A DNA stretch of 64,000 bases, from positions 434,001 through 498,000 of the forward strand of contig OY730173.1 of NCBI GenBank assembly GCA_963422465.1, written 5' to 3'. Shown here piece after piece: positions 10,358-21,021 of this stretch (positions are counted from its first letter, which is position 1; the number at the start of each line of letters is the position of its first letter). The translations under genes were made by a program, and so were the position numbers. The notes beneath the pieces were generated by a model that did no database searches, was not told the DNA's origin, and saw only the letters and a list, made by a program, of their open reading frames with translations. Origin of the DNA: Lichina pygmaea (taxonomy: Eukaryota > Ascomycota > Lichinomycetes > Lichinales > Lichinaceae).

Positions 10358-12800
10358 TCAAGCTTGCCCCAATCCTTCAGCGAGCCCGCGCACGAGTGCC
10401 GCGACGCCCACCGCTCCTGGGTCGGGCACTCGCTGCCAGGCGGATCCACCGACGTACACGGACCGACCGAGGTGCGAGGGCATGCCGACCGTGTTCTGTG
10501 CGGCGAGCGTCGCGGCCCGGGCGGCGCTGTCGAGGTCCCCGGTCCTGTCGAGCGTGGTGACGAACGGGTGGAGGGCGTCGATCAGGGTGCGGTCGCCGGG
10601 CCGGGCGGGCGTGTACTTGGCCAAGGACGCCAGAGAGGAGTGCAGAGCCCGGGCGAAGACGGCCGTTGACGTAGGCGCGGGAGATGCTGGGGAGAGCGCG
10701 CGCAGGGCGTTGCACAGGGCGTTGAGGAAGATGCTGGGGTCGCGGTGGGGAGAGACCTGGTCAGTTGGGCCTAGGGAGGAGACTTGGCGGGCAGGGCAGC
10801 TGCGGGGGGGAGCGCAGTGTCGTGCGTGGGGACGGTGCCCCGTGGAGAGTGGAGACGGACGGACGTGACTGCATCGAAATGGAGATGGAGATGTGGACTT
10901 ACGAGTACAACGCCCCAGACGTGCCGTCCATGGAGCCTTCGACGAGGCGAGCGATCTGCGCTACGACGGCGACGGCGTCGTCTAGACGGTGTCCTTGAGA
11001 GAGGTAGTCGAGCAGCGCTTTTGCAATCTCGTCAGCAGCTACGATGACATGTACTCGATGGTGAGAGGACCGAGTTGCCAAGCTAGAGCGTAGAGAGAAG
11101 AACGTTGAAAGAAGAGCATATCAAACGTGGCATGGGGATGGAGCCACCTTCAGCACCACGGCGAAGTCCTGTCCCGCAGTCTCCGTCGCCGACTTCTGTG
11201 TCGTATCGCGTGATGTCGGGCTCTGCCGCGATCAGTCTCTCGAGACCGGATCGCAGAGCCCGCGAAGCTCGCTCGTGGTCCACTGTTCGCGCACCGGGGA
11301 CGTGGGATCAGTCGCGGATTACTGTACTATGGATGCGGGGATATTCTGTTCAGTGCCATACGTTTAAGATTGCTCTGCTGCAAGACTTGCGTGGTTTCTG
11401 AATCCTGCTGGTCGTCCAGTACTTCCCACCTCCGCGGCGTCCAGACCATCGGAGGCAGGCTTCCAGACCAACCGATCGCCGCAGCCGGGGCGTCGAGAAG
11501 ATCCAGCATCTCCTTGCCCGGTCCCAGGCCGGTCGGCGTCAATCGCAGGAGGGTGATGCTGAAGCCAGAGCCGTTGAGGCTGGTCATGTATGTTCCTGAC
11601 AGGGTCCTGACAGGATGGATATGGTAGTGCTTTTCCAGCTGTTGCACGATCTCGGTCACGATCCCGCCTAACTCCAAGTTGCTCACGCCCCCGAGATTGT
11701 TCACGAGGAGGACCAACTGATCTTCTTGATGGCTGATGTGCACGAATGCTCGATCTTCATCGGTTGCGTCCAGAAGCTGGGAGAGCATGGTGGTCACGAG
11801 TCCCGTCAATCCGGTCTTCACCAGCTGCGAGCCAGGTTCGTTGTGGATGCCCATGCCAATCTCGATCTCGTCGAGCGCAAGACCTCCATCAGATTCCTCT
11901 TGCTGGGAGTCCGATGCCGTACGGCCGGGCACATGAACATGGCCCAGCGAAGCTCCCACGGAGAGTAGATTGTCAGCCACCAGCTGGGCAACGTGACAGA
12001 CCTGTTCCAGCGAAGTTCTGAAATCCATACCAGAAACATTAGGCACAGCTTCCTTTACAGCCGTAGAAGAACGTCAAGGCCGGAGTCCGAATGCACGCGG
12101 CGTACCCTGTAGCAGCCAGGCCACCGGCAATCTTGTGGACAAGCACCGTGCCAGCGATGCCCCTTCTGCCTACCTTCCCGCCCTGCTTTCTGCCAACGCC
12201 CACGTCATCACCAACGACGACCATTTCGATATCGAGCCCGTCGGCCTTGGCTTGCTCGACCGCAAGGCCAAAATTCAGGACGTCTCCCTTGGTGCAACGC
12301 ATAAGCATCAGCTACCGCTAGCTCTACCGCTACGCACTGAAAGCGGATGCGAACGTCACGCAACTCACAGTATAGTTCATCACCACGACCAGAACGCCAT
12401 TGGCGCCATCGACCCTTCTGGTGAGGGCCTGACGAATCTGTTCGGCTCCGGGGCTCGCAAAAATGGTGCCGGCCACAGAAGCGCTCAGCAAACCCTCGCC
12501 GACAAAGCCGGCGAAGGAGGGCTCATGCCCGCTACCGCCGCCTGACACAATCGACACGGCATGGCCGCGGGCATCTCTCTCACGTCGTCGGTAGATGATC
12601 TTGTTGGCGACGTCGTGGCCCACCGAGGGGTTGAGAAGTGGAATTGATTGCAGAGAGCTGGTGACCAGGTGGGTCGGATCATGTATGAAATGTTTGGCTG
12701 AGAAAGAGGGATGCCGGTTAGCACGTGCGTCTCCATCTGTTGGCAGGATTGGATGCAACTCAGTGTTCTGGTCCGATTGCGTTACGGTACCTGATGGCAT
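10358..12800 (-). CDS. DAK1: Dihydroxyacetone kinase
   Basis: ATP-dependent kinase converting dihydroxyacetone (or glyceraldehyde) to the triose phosphate in cytosolic glycerol catabolism and dihydroxyacetone detoxification. Seven exons (minus): 12800-12791, 12697-12369, 12287-12106, 12017-11362, 11282-11148, 11038-10903, 10733-10358; 607 residues, normal for the family. Exon 1 is only 10 nt (ATGCCATCAG) and joins to AKHFIHDPTHLV, the typical N-terminus. The DhaK domain shows GGGSGHEPSFAGFV with the substrate-binding His, MNYTGDVLNFG, and GDDVGVGR; VLLVNNLGG and HVHVPGR follow. The DhaL domain starts near residue 400 and has EVGDGDCGTGL, the acidic Mg-ATP loop, and SMDGTSGALYS (family usually SMGGTSGALY). 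The gene looks intact. Its start codon is about 85 bp from the LTR of a copia fossil lying upstream in the same orientation. Confidence 0.93.
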
Positions 12801-12885
12801 CTTGTAAGCTATCAGGCTCAGTCGATGGAGGGTGCGTACGTATTGGCCAGCTCGAGGCGAGTCATTCAAATGGTAGCTTCAAAGC

Positions 12886-13178
12886 TACTCGATGAGGGTC
12901 TGCAGCGAAAGAGAAGCTGAGTGCGAGAGACGATGATTCTTCATTGGAGCGAGCTATGCTAACTATGTAGATGAATAGTCTACATAGGGAGCTGCGCACA
13001 TGCCAGCTGCCCATGCCAGCTGGAGGATCTAGCCGAGGACCGAGGACAAGCGTGGTCAATCTCCACAAGGACTGGGGCTAGGGCGCCACAGGGAACTAGG
13101 CCCGGGACGTGACGAAGGGCTCGATCTAGGCACCGCCCAGGTGCCGCCACCACAGGACGGATCATCTCCTTTGAACAC
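12886..13178 (-). repeat. 3' LTR of the copia fossil
   Basis: Begins TGTTCAAAGGAGATGATCC on the minus strand directly after a purine-rich AAGTGGGAG tract and ends near GACCCTCATCGAGTAG. It matches 14020-14316 over its whole length and reaches within about 85 bp of the DAK start codon. Confidence 0.85.
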
Positions 13179-14019
13179 TCCCACTTGATCCGAGCTGTCG
13201 GTCAGTCCTAGTTGCTCAATGAATCTCTTGAATTTGATCGTGCCCAGAGGTTTCGTGAGGCCATCGGCTGCCATGTCAGTAGTTGGGATGTAGGATAGGC
13301 AGATCTCATTGTCAGCCACTCGTTCCCTCATCTATCAACCGATTTACGACCATCTCTCACTCAGGGACCGCCTCGTTGTTTTGGCAAAGGGTCATGATCG
13401 TCGTTGACGAGAAGTTGCGGTAGGCCGGTCCTAGACCGTGGAGAAGGACAGCGATGATTACCCAGTCCTGGAAGGTTTTGTCCAGCTTCTTGAGGCGTTC
13501 AGCCTGACTCTTGATCTCGTTGACGTACTCCGTGATGGATGAGCAATTGGCAAGCTTTGTGCTAACGAGTTCTGGGAGGAGCAGGTATTTCGCCGAGAAT
13601 CCTGCCACTCCGAACATCTTTCTGAACAGCTCCCACATCTCCCTGGCTGATCCATCCTCGTCCGTGTGGTCCAGGAGGTTGTCGTCGATCGTCATGGTGA
13701 GGTTCGCCTTCGCTTCTTCGTCTTTGTCGGCAAAACCTGGAGCTTTCAGGTCTTCTTCGGTGGGTTCGATGACTACCCAGAGGTGGAGCGTTTTGAGGAG
13801 GTTTTTGGCTTTGCGTGCCCAGTGACGGTAGTCCTCCGGCCCCTTGAGTTTGGGCACATTGACTGTTCGGTGGGGATGTTCTGATGACATCTTTGTGGGC
13901 TGCTAGGTTCTCTGTTCCTTGAGCTTTCTAGCTGGCCGTGAGGTTTTTGGTGTTGTCTCGGGGTTTTTGGTGTCGATATCTTGTTCTCAGCTTTGAAGAG
14001 CTAAGCCGGGCTCATAACC

Positions 14020-14316
14020 TATTCGATGAGGGTCTGCAGCGCAAGAGAAGCTGAGATGCTGAGTGCGAGAAACGATGATTCTTCATTGGAGCGAGCTATG
14101 CTAACTATATAGATGAATAGTCTAGATAGGAAGCTGAGCACATGCCAGCCGCACATGCCAGCTGGAGGATCTAGCCGAGGGCCGGACAAGCGTGGTCAAT
14201 CTCCGCAAGGACTGGGGCTAGGGCGCCACAGGGAACTAGGCCCGGGACGTGACGAAGGACTCGATCTAGGCACCGCCCAGGTGCCGCCACCACAGGACGG
14301 ATCATCTGCTTTGAAT
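14020..14316 (-). repeat. 5' LTR of the copia fossil
   Basis: Second LTR copy in the same orientation, with the same internal landmarks (GATGATCCGTCCTGTGG, GCTCGCTCCAATGAAGAATC). It borders the gag stretch. Confidence 0.85.
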
Positions 14317-14671
14317 AAAAGCCACGTCGACAGTCACTCTCATCCATACAGTACAGTACATCCCGACAGGAAGTAGACTCAATCGGAGCGGGGCATGCTT
14401 GCTGGCATGTGCGCAATATCAAAGACATCTATTGCTGTGTCCCAGCCACGGATCGCTCCAAGAAAGCCCGACTTAACCCGCATCTCGATAGTATCATACA
14501 TTAACCAACTTTGCATCCTAAGCAGTTAACCCACTTCAACCCAATGCCGGTATCCATGTGTTCAGACCGACGATGATGGCCGTTGTGGACCCCATCGTAG
14601 TAACTCCGTAGCGCCTCATGACTCATGAAGACGAACACCTCCAGAGTCATGACAGGCGAGAACGCCCGCCG

Positions 14672-17600
14672 TCATGAAGACGTCAGATTTCCATTTCCCG
14701 GTCCGGTTGGCGTCGCATTCATGTTTGCGTAAGCCTTCTTCCACTCCCAGTCCAGCGTAAAGGCTCTCCGCTCGGCCCACTCTGCACGTGCCTTCCAGGC
14801 CTTGAGCTCCTTCTGGGTCTCATGCAGCTGCTCGCTCGGCGCTCTCGAGTCTCGAAAGTCCTTCATCGCCTGCAGCTCCCTCCGTGCTTGCGTCACTTCT
14901 TCGGTGCGGGCATCCAGCAGACGCTGTAGTCGCTGAATCTCGGCGTATAGCGTCGCATTGCCTTTGCTTGGCCCATCCGTGGGCGAGTGTAGACGGACGC
15001 TGCCGTTATTGACACTGGAGCCGGTCCTCGTTTGCGCCTCCGACGAGGATCCCCGCTCGTCCATGGCCCCTGCCACCGAATCTGGCCGAGTCGAGGTCAT
15101 GTAGCGAGCTTGATGCGGGAGCGTCGGCTCATCAGGCTTTCGAGCAGACATGTCCGAATCGGTCGTCAGCCGGCTTCTTCGGCCGGAACGACGACTACCG
15201 GCAGGGCTGCGGTATAGTCCACCTTGGTCCCTGAGGCAACTTGACAAGCGATGAGGGATCCTGTAAGATGGCAAGCGCGAGGTGCGTGCGGTGTCTGGGA
15301 CTTGATCGGTACTCGTCCTTGGTGAGGCAATCCTATCAGGCTTGAACAAGCGGTCTTGATCCATCGCCCCTGGTAGTACCTCGAAGCTGCATCGAGCAGG
15401 TATCGTCTGCCCGTGAGCCGCGGTGGATGGTATAGGTAGCTGTTTGCGTACCACTGGATGTAGCGAAGCCGGAGAGCCCTTGACAGAGGATAGGCGGGTG
15501 GATCCTGTGGGCGGACGAGGTGTCGACTCCTGTGACTCGAGCGCTGTAGGTGTGGTCCGCATAGTTGCATCCAGCAGTCCAGCGCCATGGTAAGGCACCA
15601 GGTCACTTTGTGCGACGCCGTCAGCCCTAGCTCTGGCCTCGGCAACGGCATTGATCGTGCCATCCTCTTTTTGAGAGTTGACCGACTGTGGCGTAAGACT
15701 ATTCACTTGAAGTTCCTGCTCTTCGGTCGGGCCCATGGCGGAGGACGCGGTATTCGGTCGATAAGGCATGAACCTCGGTCGCGGAGCATCGAAGACGCCG
15801 ACGACAACACCCGACAACCGAGAAGACGGTCCGAGCTCGAACGACTGTCGCGGCGTAGACCCGACTGACGGGCTGACAGGCGTATCAACGTACGCGGATG
15901 AGCGCGCCGTGGAATGTGGCGCCGGAGGTGGCAGCGGCACTGGCATTGACGTATGATGGTACCGTGAACTCTGCAGACTCTCGTTCCTCGGCTCGGGAGT
16001 CTTTCCATCTCGAAGCACCGAGTCGCTGGCGTATCCGTTCAAACGCTGACGAGACCCTTTACTGCGGATCTTGATCCTTTTCGAATCCATCCTGGACCGA
16101 GGTCTGTCATATGTCCCTCGACTGGTCGAGTAAGCCTGGTGCGGATGACGCATCCCCGTCGGTGAGGTTCTCCAGCGGGACGAGCGGACCGAGCCGGGCA
16201 TGAGATCGTATGAGCGTGCTCGGGCGAGACGATCATCTGCCCCTGAGGCCTTGTTGCTGTATTCCAGGGCGACGCCCAAGGATTCAGAACGACTCGCATG
16301 TGGCTCAGGCCCAGGCAAACCGATTCGACGGAGTTCTCGTACCACACCGACCCACTCTGTGATCAGCATCTCGGTTATCTGCACCGTTATGTTGGTCCTT
16401 GCAAGTTGCGTGGTCAGGTCATCATGTTGTTGTTGACTGGCTGCTACCTTCATCCTGGAAGGTCGGCGTGGGCTGCGCGTGACGCCACCTGATGAGCTCC
16501 CGGAGCGGCTATGGCCGTCGAGCTGGATCTGGTCAATCATCTCACCGACGAGCAACGGCCCGAAGACCACCCCCAGGGCTTGGTAGCCCATCTTTTCGGT
16601 CGGTTGTGACTCCCGACGGCCGCCGTTCCAGCGGATCTTTGACTCCGTTTCGGCGCCGATCATATTGAGCAGGCCGAAAACTGCGCATACGATGGCGATC
16701 CGCAGCGAAGTATTCAGGCCGGCGATTCCGAGGGCGATGAGCTTCGCACGTGCGTCGCTGCCAGCACGTGGATCGTGACTAGACTCGGCGTCGAAGTCGT
16801 GAGCGCTGATGTCGCGCAGGATGCTGAAGAGCCACCACGAGCCAAGGATACCGCCGGGGAAGCAGGATAGGAACTTCTTGAAGGCCGAGGCCACGTCGTC
16901 CACGTCGTAGCTGATGTGTGCCGGTAATGTCGCCGAGCTTACCGTCTCTTGAACTCGATCAGACCCTCTGTCGGCGTGGTCGATCTGGCGGAGGTAGTGC
17001 TTCAGGAGTGCGTGCACTGTCGTGTGGGAGCCCGGGATTCGAAAGATACCGGTGGTTATGCTCCCTGGCGCGGAGTCAGTAGAGAGTGCTCGGAATCGAA
17101 GCGAGCGGGCACAGGTGCATACAGTTCTGCGCGATGTAGTTCCCCGTCGCGGCCATGCACGTCGGAACGGCGAGCGCGCATGGGCTGTAGTCGGGTGGCA
17201 GGCTGAGAATACCGATGCCTCCGAGGCGAGCGATATCCTCCAGACTCTTGGCCCGAAGAGATTGTACACAGTCGCCTTCCGTTCCGTTGACGTCCACCGA
17301 GCTCATCATCCGCGGGACAGATCGTCTGGACGTTGGTTTCTGAGCCCGCGACGACGGCGCCTTGCGAATCAGCTTGCGGAAGAGCCATCCTTTCGACGGT
17401 AGTTTGGACAGGAGCGACGTTCCGGTCTCATCGTCCTGCTCCGTCTGCTGGGCACCGCGACCGGGTTGATAGTGAGATAGATCATGGAGACCGTGGGACT
17501 GGGCGAGCCTGTTGAACTCGTGTGCCGCGCTGGAGGACCGTGAGCTGCTCGACCGCGACTGACCTGACACGCGGTTGCTGATCGTCGTCCATGTCTTGCT

Positions 17601-17948
17601 CGTAAGCCTCGAGCCACCTTCCTGCGGAGCTCCAAGCGCTGAGGGCTGGCTCGCGTTGCTGACCAGCCGATCGCCGTTGTGGACGGACTGTGGCGCGTCC
17701 GGTTCGGTGGCCTGTCGACTGCTCTGCCGGGACGACCTGTTGCTTCGCACGGACCGGACGGTCGAATCGAGGAAGCCTTGCGTGATCTCCAGATCGACCG
17801 GGCTGGGTATGGCGCCGCCGTCGGCGTGCCTTTTGGTACCCGCGGACGAGACCTCCACTCGAGGCAACGGATGCGATTCCAGACGGTTCGCTCGTCCGCG
17901 CTCGTCCGCGCTGCGCCCGAATGAGAATGCGCCCCGCGGGCCTCTCAT
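14672..17948 (-). CDS. RhoGAP-domain protein with C-terminal coiled coil
   Basis: Predicted GTPase-activating protein for Rho-type GTPases. Two exons (minus), 17948-17123 and 17064-14672, joined in phase 1; 1072 residues. The N-terminal 270 residues are Ser/Arg-rich. The RhoGAP domain follows at about 240-520: CVQSLRAKSLEDIARLGGIG before it, then TTGIFRIPGSHTTV with the arginine-finger position GIFR, KKFLSCFPGGILGSW, and LLNMIG, GVVFGPLLVGEM near its end. A long Ser/Pro-rich region leads to a coiled coil over the last 100 residues (AEIQRLQRLLDARTEEVTQA). The intron lies just before the arginine finger. Start: MRGPRGAFSFGRS is preferred; an in-frame ATG 12 codons upstream (17984) is possible. 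The specific GTPase target is not evident. Confidence 0.85.
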
Positions 17949-18585
17949 ATCTAATGCTCGGCGTAAACGAGGTGTGTGGTGCAAATCGAGACGGACTTTT
18001 CTACCAAGGCAGGATACTCAATCAGCGAACCAGTGCAAGTATCAGGCGAGCCTCACATGGTCTTTCAGCTGGGTAAGTCGCACCTACCTGTTTCAGCATC
18101 GCCAACTCGACCGGAAGCCGCGAGGCGTCTGTCAACGCTGGTGTTTGATCCAACGGGAACTGGAGTCCCCCTACCAAGCTTGCAGTGACTACTTGCTTCC
18201 GTCGGAGGTTTCCACGCTCAATGGTCTTCCAACACGTAGATCGTCATCGATGATCCAGTCCAGGCTTTGTTCGGAAATCACATTCATTCGTTCGACGCAG
18301 AAACGGAATGGACAGGACGACACGAGAAACAGCCATACAGATTCTAAATCTGTATCTAAGTACGACGTGGTCCTGCAGAAACAAGACCACTTGCTGATGG
18401 TGAAAAATAGAATGTCTATCTTCCCTGGCCGCCAGGCTCAAAACAGTCCTCGAATGCGATGGCCATCGGTTGCCGACGATATGCTTCAGGCAGGCAATCC
18501 TTCTCGTCGGGCATAACGAATCAAGAAATCGAACGAAACACCAGGCAAACTCACAAGCCCGCGTCCATGTCTCCTGGTTCATCGT
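17949..18585. other. Spacer between RhoGAP gene and SNF4
   Basis: Upstream region of the RhoGAP gene and 3' flank of SNF4, both on the minus strand. A long plus-strand open frame crossing it is a mirror of the RhoGAP exon and is not supported. A possible acceptor CATTAG just before the RhoGAP ATG hints at a 5' leader intron. Confidence 0.45.
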
Positions 18586-20101
18586 TCATCGTTCGTCGCT
18601 TTCTCCTTCCAACAGCATGTATTGAAGAATGTCGCTGAGCGTGAGTATGCCTTGCAGGTGGTTGCTATCGTCCACGACCACCAGTCGGTGCACTCTCGAC
18701 CGACGGATTGTGTCGAAAATGGTATCCAGCCGATCGTCAACGGTGCAGGTATAGATTCCAGCAAAATCCTGCAGATCCGTCAGCAGGGGCAGAGGCAGAG
18801 GCTGAAGTTCCCAGAGCTTGAAAGCCGACGAGGCTTGGAGCGGAAGAGGAAACGTACATCAGAGCGCTTCATGAGCGCCTCGCCGACGCTGAGGTTGAGG
18901 TCGTCGTACGCGCCGCCCTTGATGATGGTGATGACGTCCACCGCTTCAAAGACGTTGAGCACGACACCTGCAAACGGTCAGACGTCCAGGTCAAGCAAGC
19001 AAAGCGTCCGGAACCGGGTCTCTCACGATCGTCGTCCACGATCGGGACGCTTGATATGCTTCGCTTCACGAGCATCTCGATGATCACCTCGATGACCGGC
19101 GTCTCCATCCTTGCCGTCGCGACGTTGTCGTACGTGCCCAGATTCAAGTCCTTCAAAGGCTTGCGCAGCATCTGCGTCTCGGTGACGTTGATGGCTACGA
19201 ACTTGAGGATACGATACTGGGTGATGACGCTCACGACGAGCTGGCGGCCCGTTTCCGGGTCGACGTCGACAAGAGGTATACGCCGAGCCCGGGAGACAAG
19301 CATGCGACGAAGCGCCTCGTACAGAGACCTGTGCGGATCGGCATAGATCGTCTCGATCGGCGCAACGCCGATGGCCTTCTCGACATCTACCGTGTACATG
19401 AGCATCCTCGTCGCTTTCGTCATCCCGGCGGCGCTCCTACCTCTGAGACTATTCAAACGGAACTTATCAATCTGCTTGAATGCGTCCGAGTTCTGCCAGT
19501 AGTACTGGATGACGTTGATGTAGTCCGAGGTCGTGAGCATTCCCGCAAAGGTCGAGGACTTGGAATCCCACAGAGGGGCAGAGACGATGCCTACGAGTCT
19601 GCAGAATCAACTCTCGGTGCTCTAGGCCGGCACAGAACGCGACGCTTTCAGATCCGATCTCACCATTGAGTATGAGGGTGTTCAGGCTCTTCTTGACCAG
19701 CAGAGACGTGTCGAAGGTGATGAGGCGGTAGCTCAAGGGAAGCACGTCGTAGCTCGTGCGCATCTTGAGGAAGGCTCGAATGGCGCGCTGCGCGGACGAG
19801 ATCGCATGGATCAGCTTGCTTGCCTCGAGTGATCGACGCGGATGCTCGACAGGAGCGCAAGGCAGCGACTGCGTCGCAGATGCTCCGTCAAGCCCTGACG
19901 ACTTACAAGACCCTCCACCTGCTCCCGGTCTATGGCACTCTGGCGAGAAGGAGGTGCAGCCGTTGCCGAGCTATGCCGTGGTCGAAGGTAGGTCGACGGT
20001 CGAACGAAGCCTTCGCCCGGCGCCGGCGACGCTCGGGCGTTGCTGGGCGTATGATCCAGCTGGGGGGATTGGCCGGCGGCGGCATCGCCGCTTTCGGCCA
20101 T
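18586..20101 (-). CDS. SNF4: Snf4, gamma subunit of SNF1/AMP-activated kinase
   Basis: Regulatory, nucleotide-sensing subunit of the Snf1 kinase, controlling carbon-source derepression and energy stress. Five exons (minus): 20101-19907, 19787-19664, 19590-19027, 18967-18858, 18768-18586; 391 residues. Four CBS repeats are visible: SYDVLPLSYRLITFDTSL and GIVSAPLWDSKSSTFAGM (CBS1), LTTSDYINVIQYYWQNSD, VSRARRIPLVDVD (CBS2), VEVIIEMLVKRSISSVPIV (CBS3), and SRVHRLVVVDDSNHLQGILT (CBS4). These are highly conserved Snf4 wordings. The first 55 residues are a variable Ala/Pro/Ser-rich extension as in other moulds. The start ATG follows GAAGAACC and opens MAESGDAA. The protein ends soon after CBS4 (MLLEGESDER). 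Confidence 0.93.
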
Positions 20102-21021
20102 GGTTCTTCACTTAACGCACCCGGGCGATATGAGCAAGAGTTGAGGAGTCGGGCGAGACCGTCCCGTTCTGCATGTCAAGTGCTGATGAGCTTCTGGGTC
20201 AAGCTCGGCGTCCCTTGCCGCTCTGACTCGTACGTCCACGAGCAATGATCGAGGCTTGTTCAAGTACGTGCAGGTGAAGCTCAACGGTGCACAGTACAGT
20301 AGTGAAACTCCTGACCATTCGCACCTCCCGGCAGAAATCAGATTCCAATACAGTAAGTAGCCAATACATGAGTTGGTTCGACGACGGCTGGGGGGGGGGG
20401 GGGGGGGGGGGGGGGACGAAGATCGGTCGTTAGCAAGACCGCTCGGATGAGTGGCGAGAACATCGCCAAGACGGAGCCTAAGCGTAGGGCACCCATCCAC
20501 TAGGTTCTGGGCTCTTCGCCCCCACATTCGCTAGCCAGGCATACAGTACCTGTGTGCGCTGTAGTAGACATGTACCGTCGGTACCGTGGCTCTGCTGGTA
20601 CTACTTGAGCTCATATGTACTTCCGTACAGGTACGTATGTACGGAACGTACATACGTGTCAGTCCGGTTAGACTACTTTACACACGCGCACTGCCGTACC
20701 TTATGTCGAGGTCACTCCGGCACTTATGTACATACGTACTGTACATACGTAGGTACGGACCAGGATTGCTTGAATCGTCCCTTCAGCCCTTTCACGCTGA
20801 TTATGACGGCCGCGCCGTGTCGCGCGCATGGAACCGGTGCAAATCAGATACGGTACGTATGTACAGTACGGTACTGCGGCACGGACCGATGACTACAGCT
20901 CACTCGACCCTAGGAGATGGCGAACGGAGACACGAGCGTCAGGAACCCACCCCAGAAGTCCCTAGCGCCCGACTCAAGGTCAGATGTCGGTGATCCTAGG
21001 CAGACGTCTGACCGTAGACGT
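20102..21021. other. Gene-free spacer rich in GTAC palindromes and a G26 run
   Basis: Upstream of SNF4 and downstream of the VWA gene. Holds an uninterrupted run of 26 G at 20390-20415 and, at about 20575-20760 and 20850-20880, a dense cluster of GTACGTAC, TACGTACG and CCGTAC motifs. No exon supported. Confidence 0.6.

Larger units (their letters stand above)
12886..14316 (-). mobile_element. Ty1/copia LTR retrotransposon fossil
   Basis: Broken copia-family element oriented on the minus strand. Parts visible: 5' LTR (14020-14316), a gag stretch (13357-13890; WVVIEPTEEDLKAP, ITEYVNEIKSQAERL and similar copia gag wording), the last part of pol/RNase H (about 13160-13331; ADGLTKPLG motif), a polypurine tract and the 3' LTR (12886-13178). 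Most of the pol region is not present. The two LTRs match at roughly nine bases in ten by eye, so the copy is of moderate age. A possible primer-binding stretch GGTTATGAGCCCGG follows the 5' LTR. No clear target duplication was found. Confidence 0.85.

Noticed and set aside
17575-18516. 313-codon plus-strand open frame
   Set aside because: Antisense of the RhoGAP first exon and its upstream region; no recognisable domain or splice signals.
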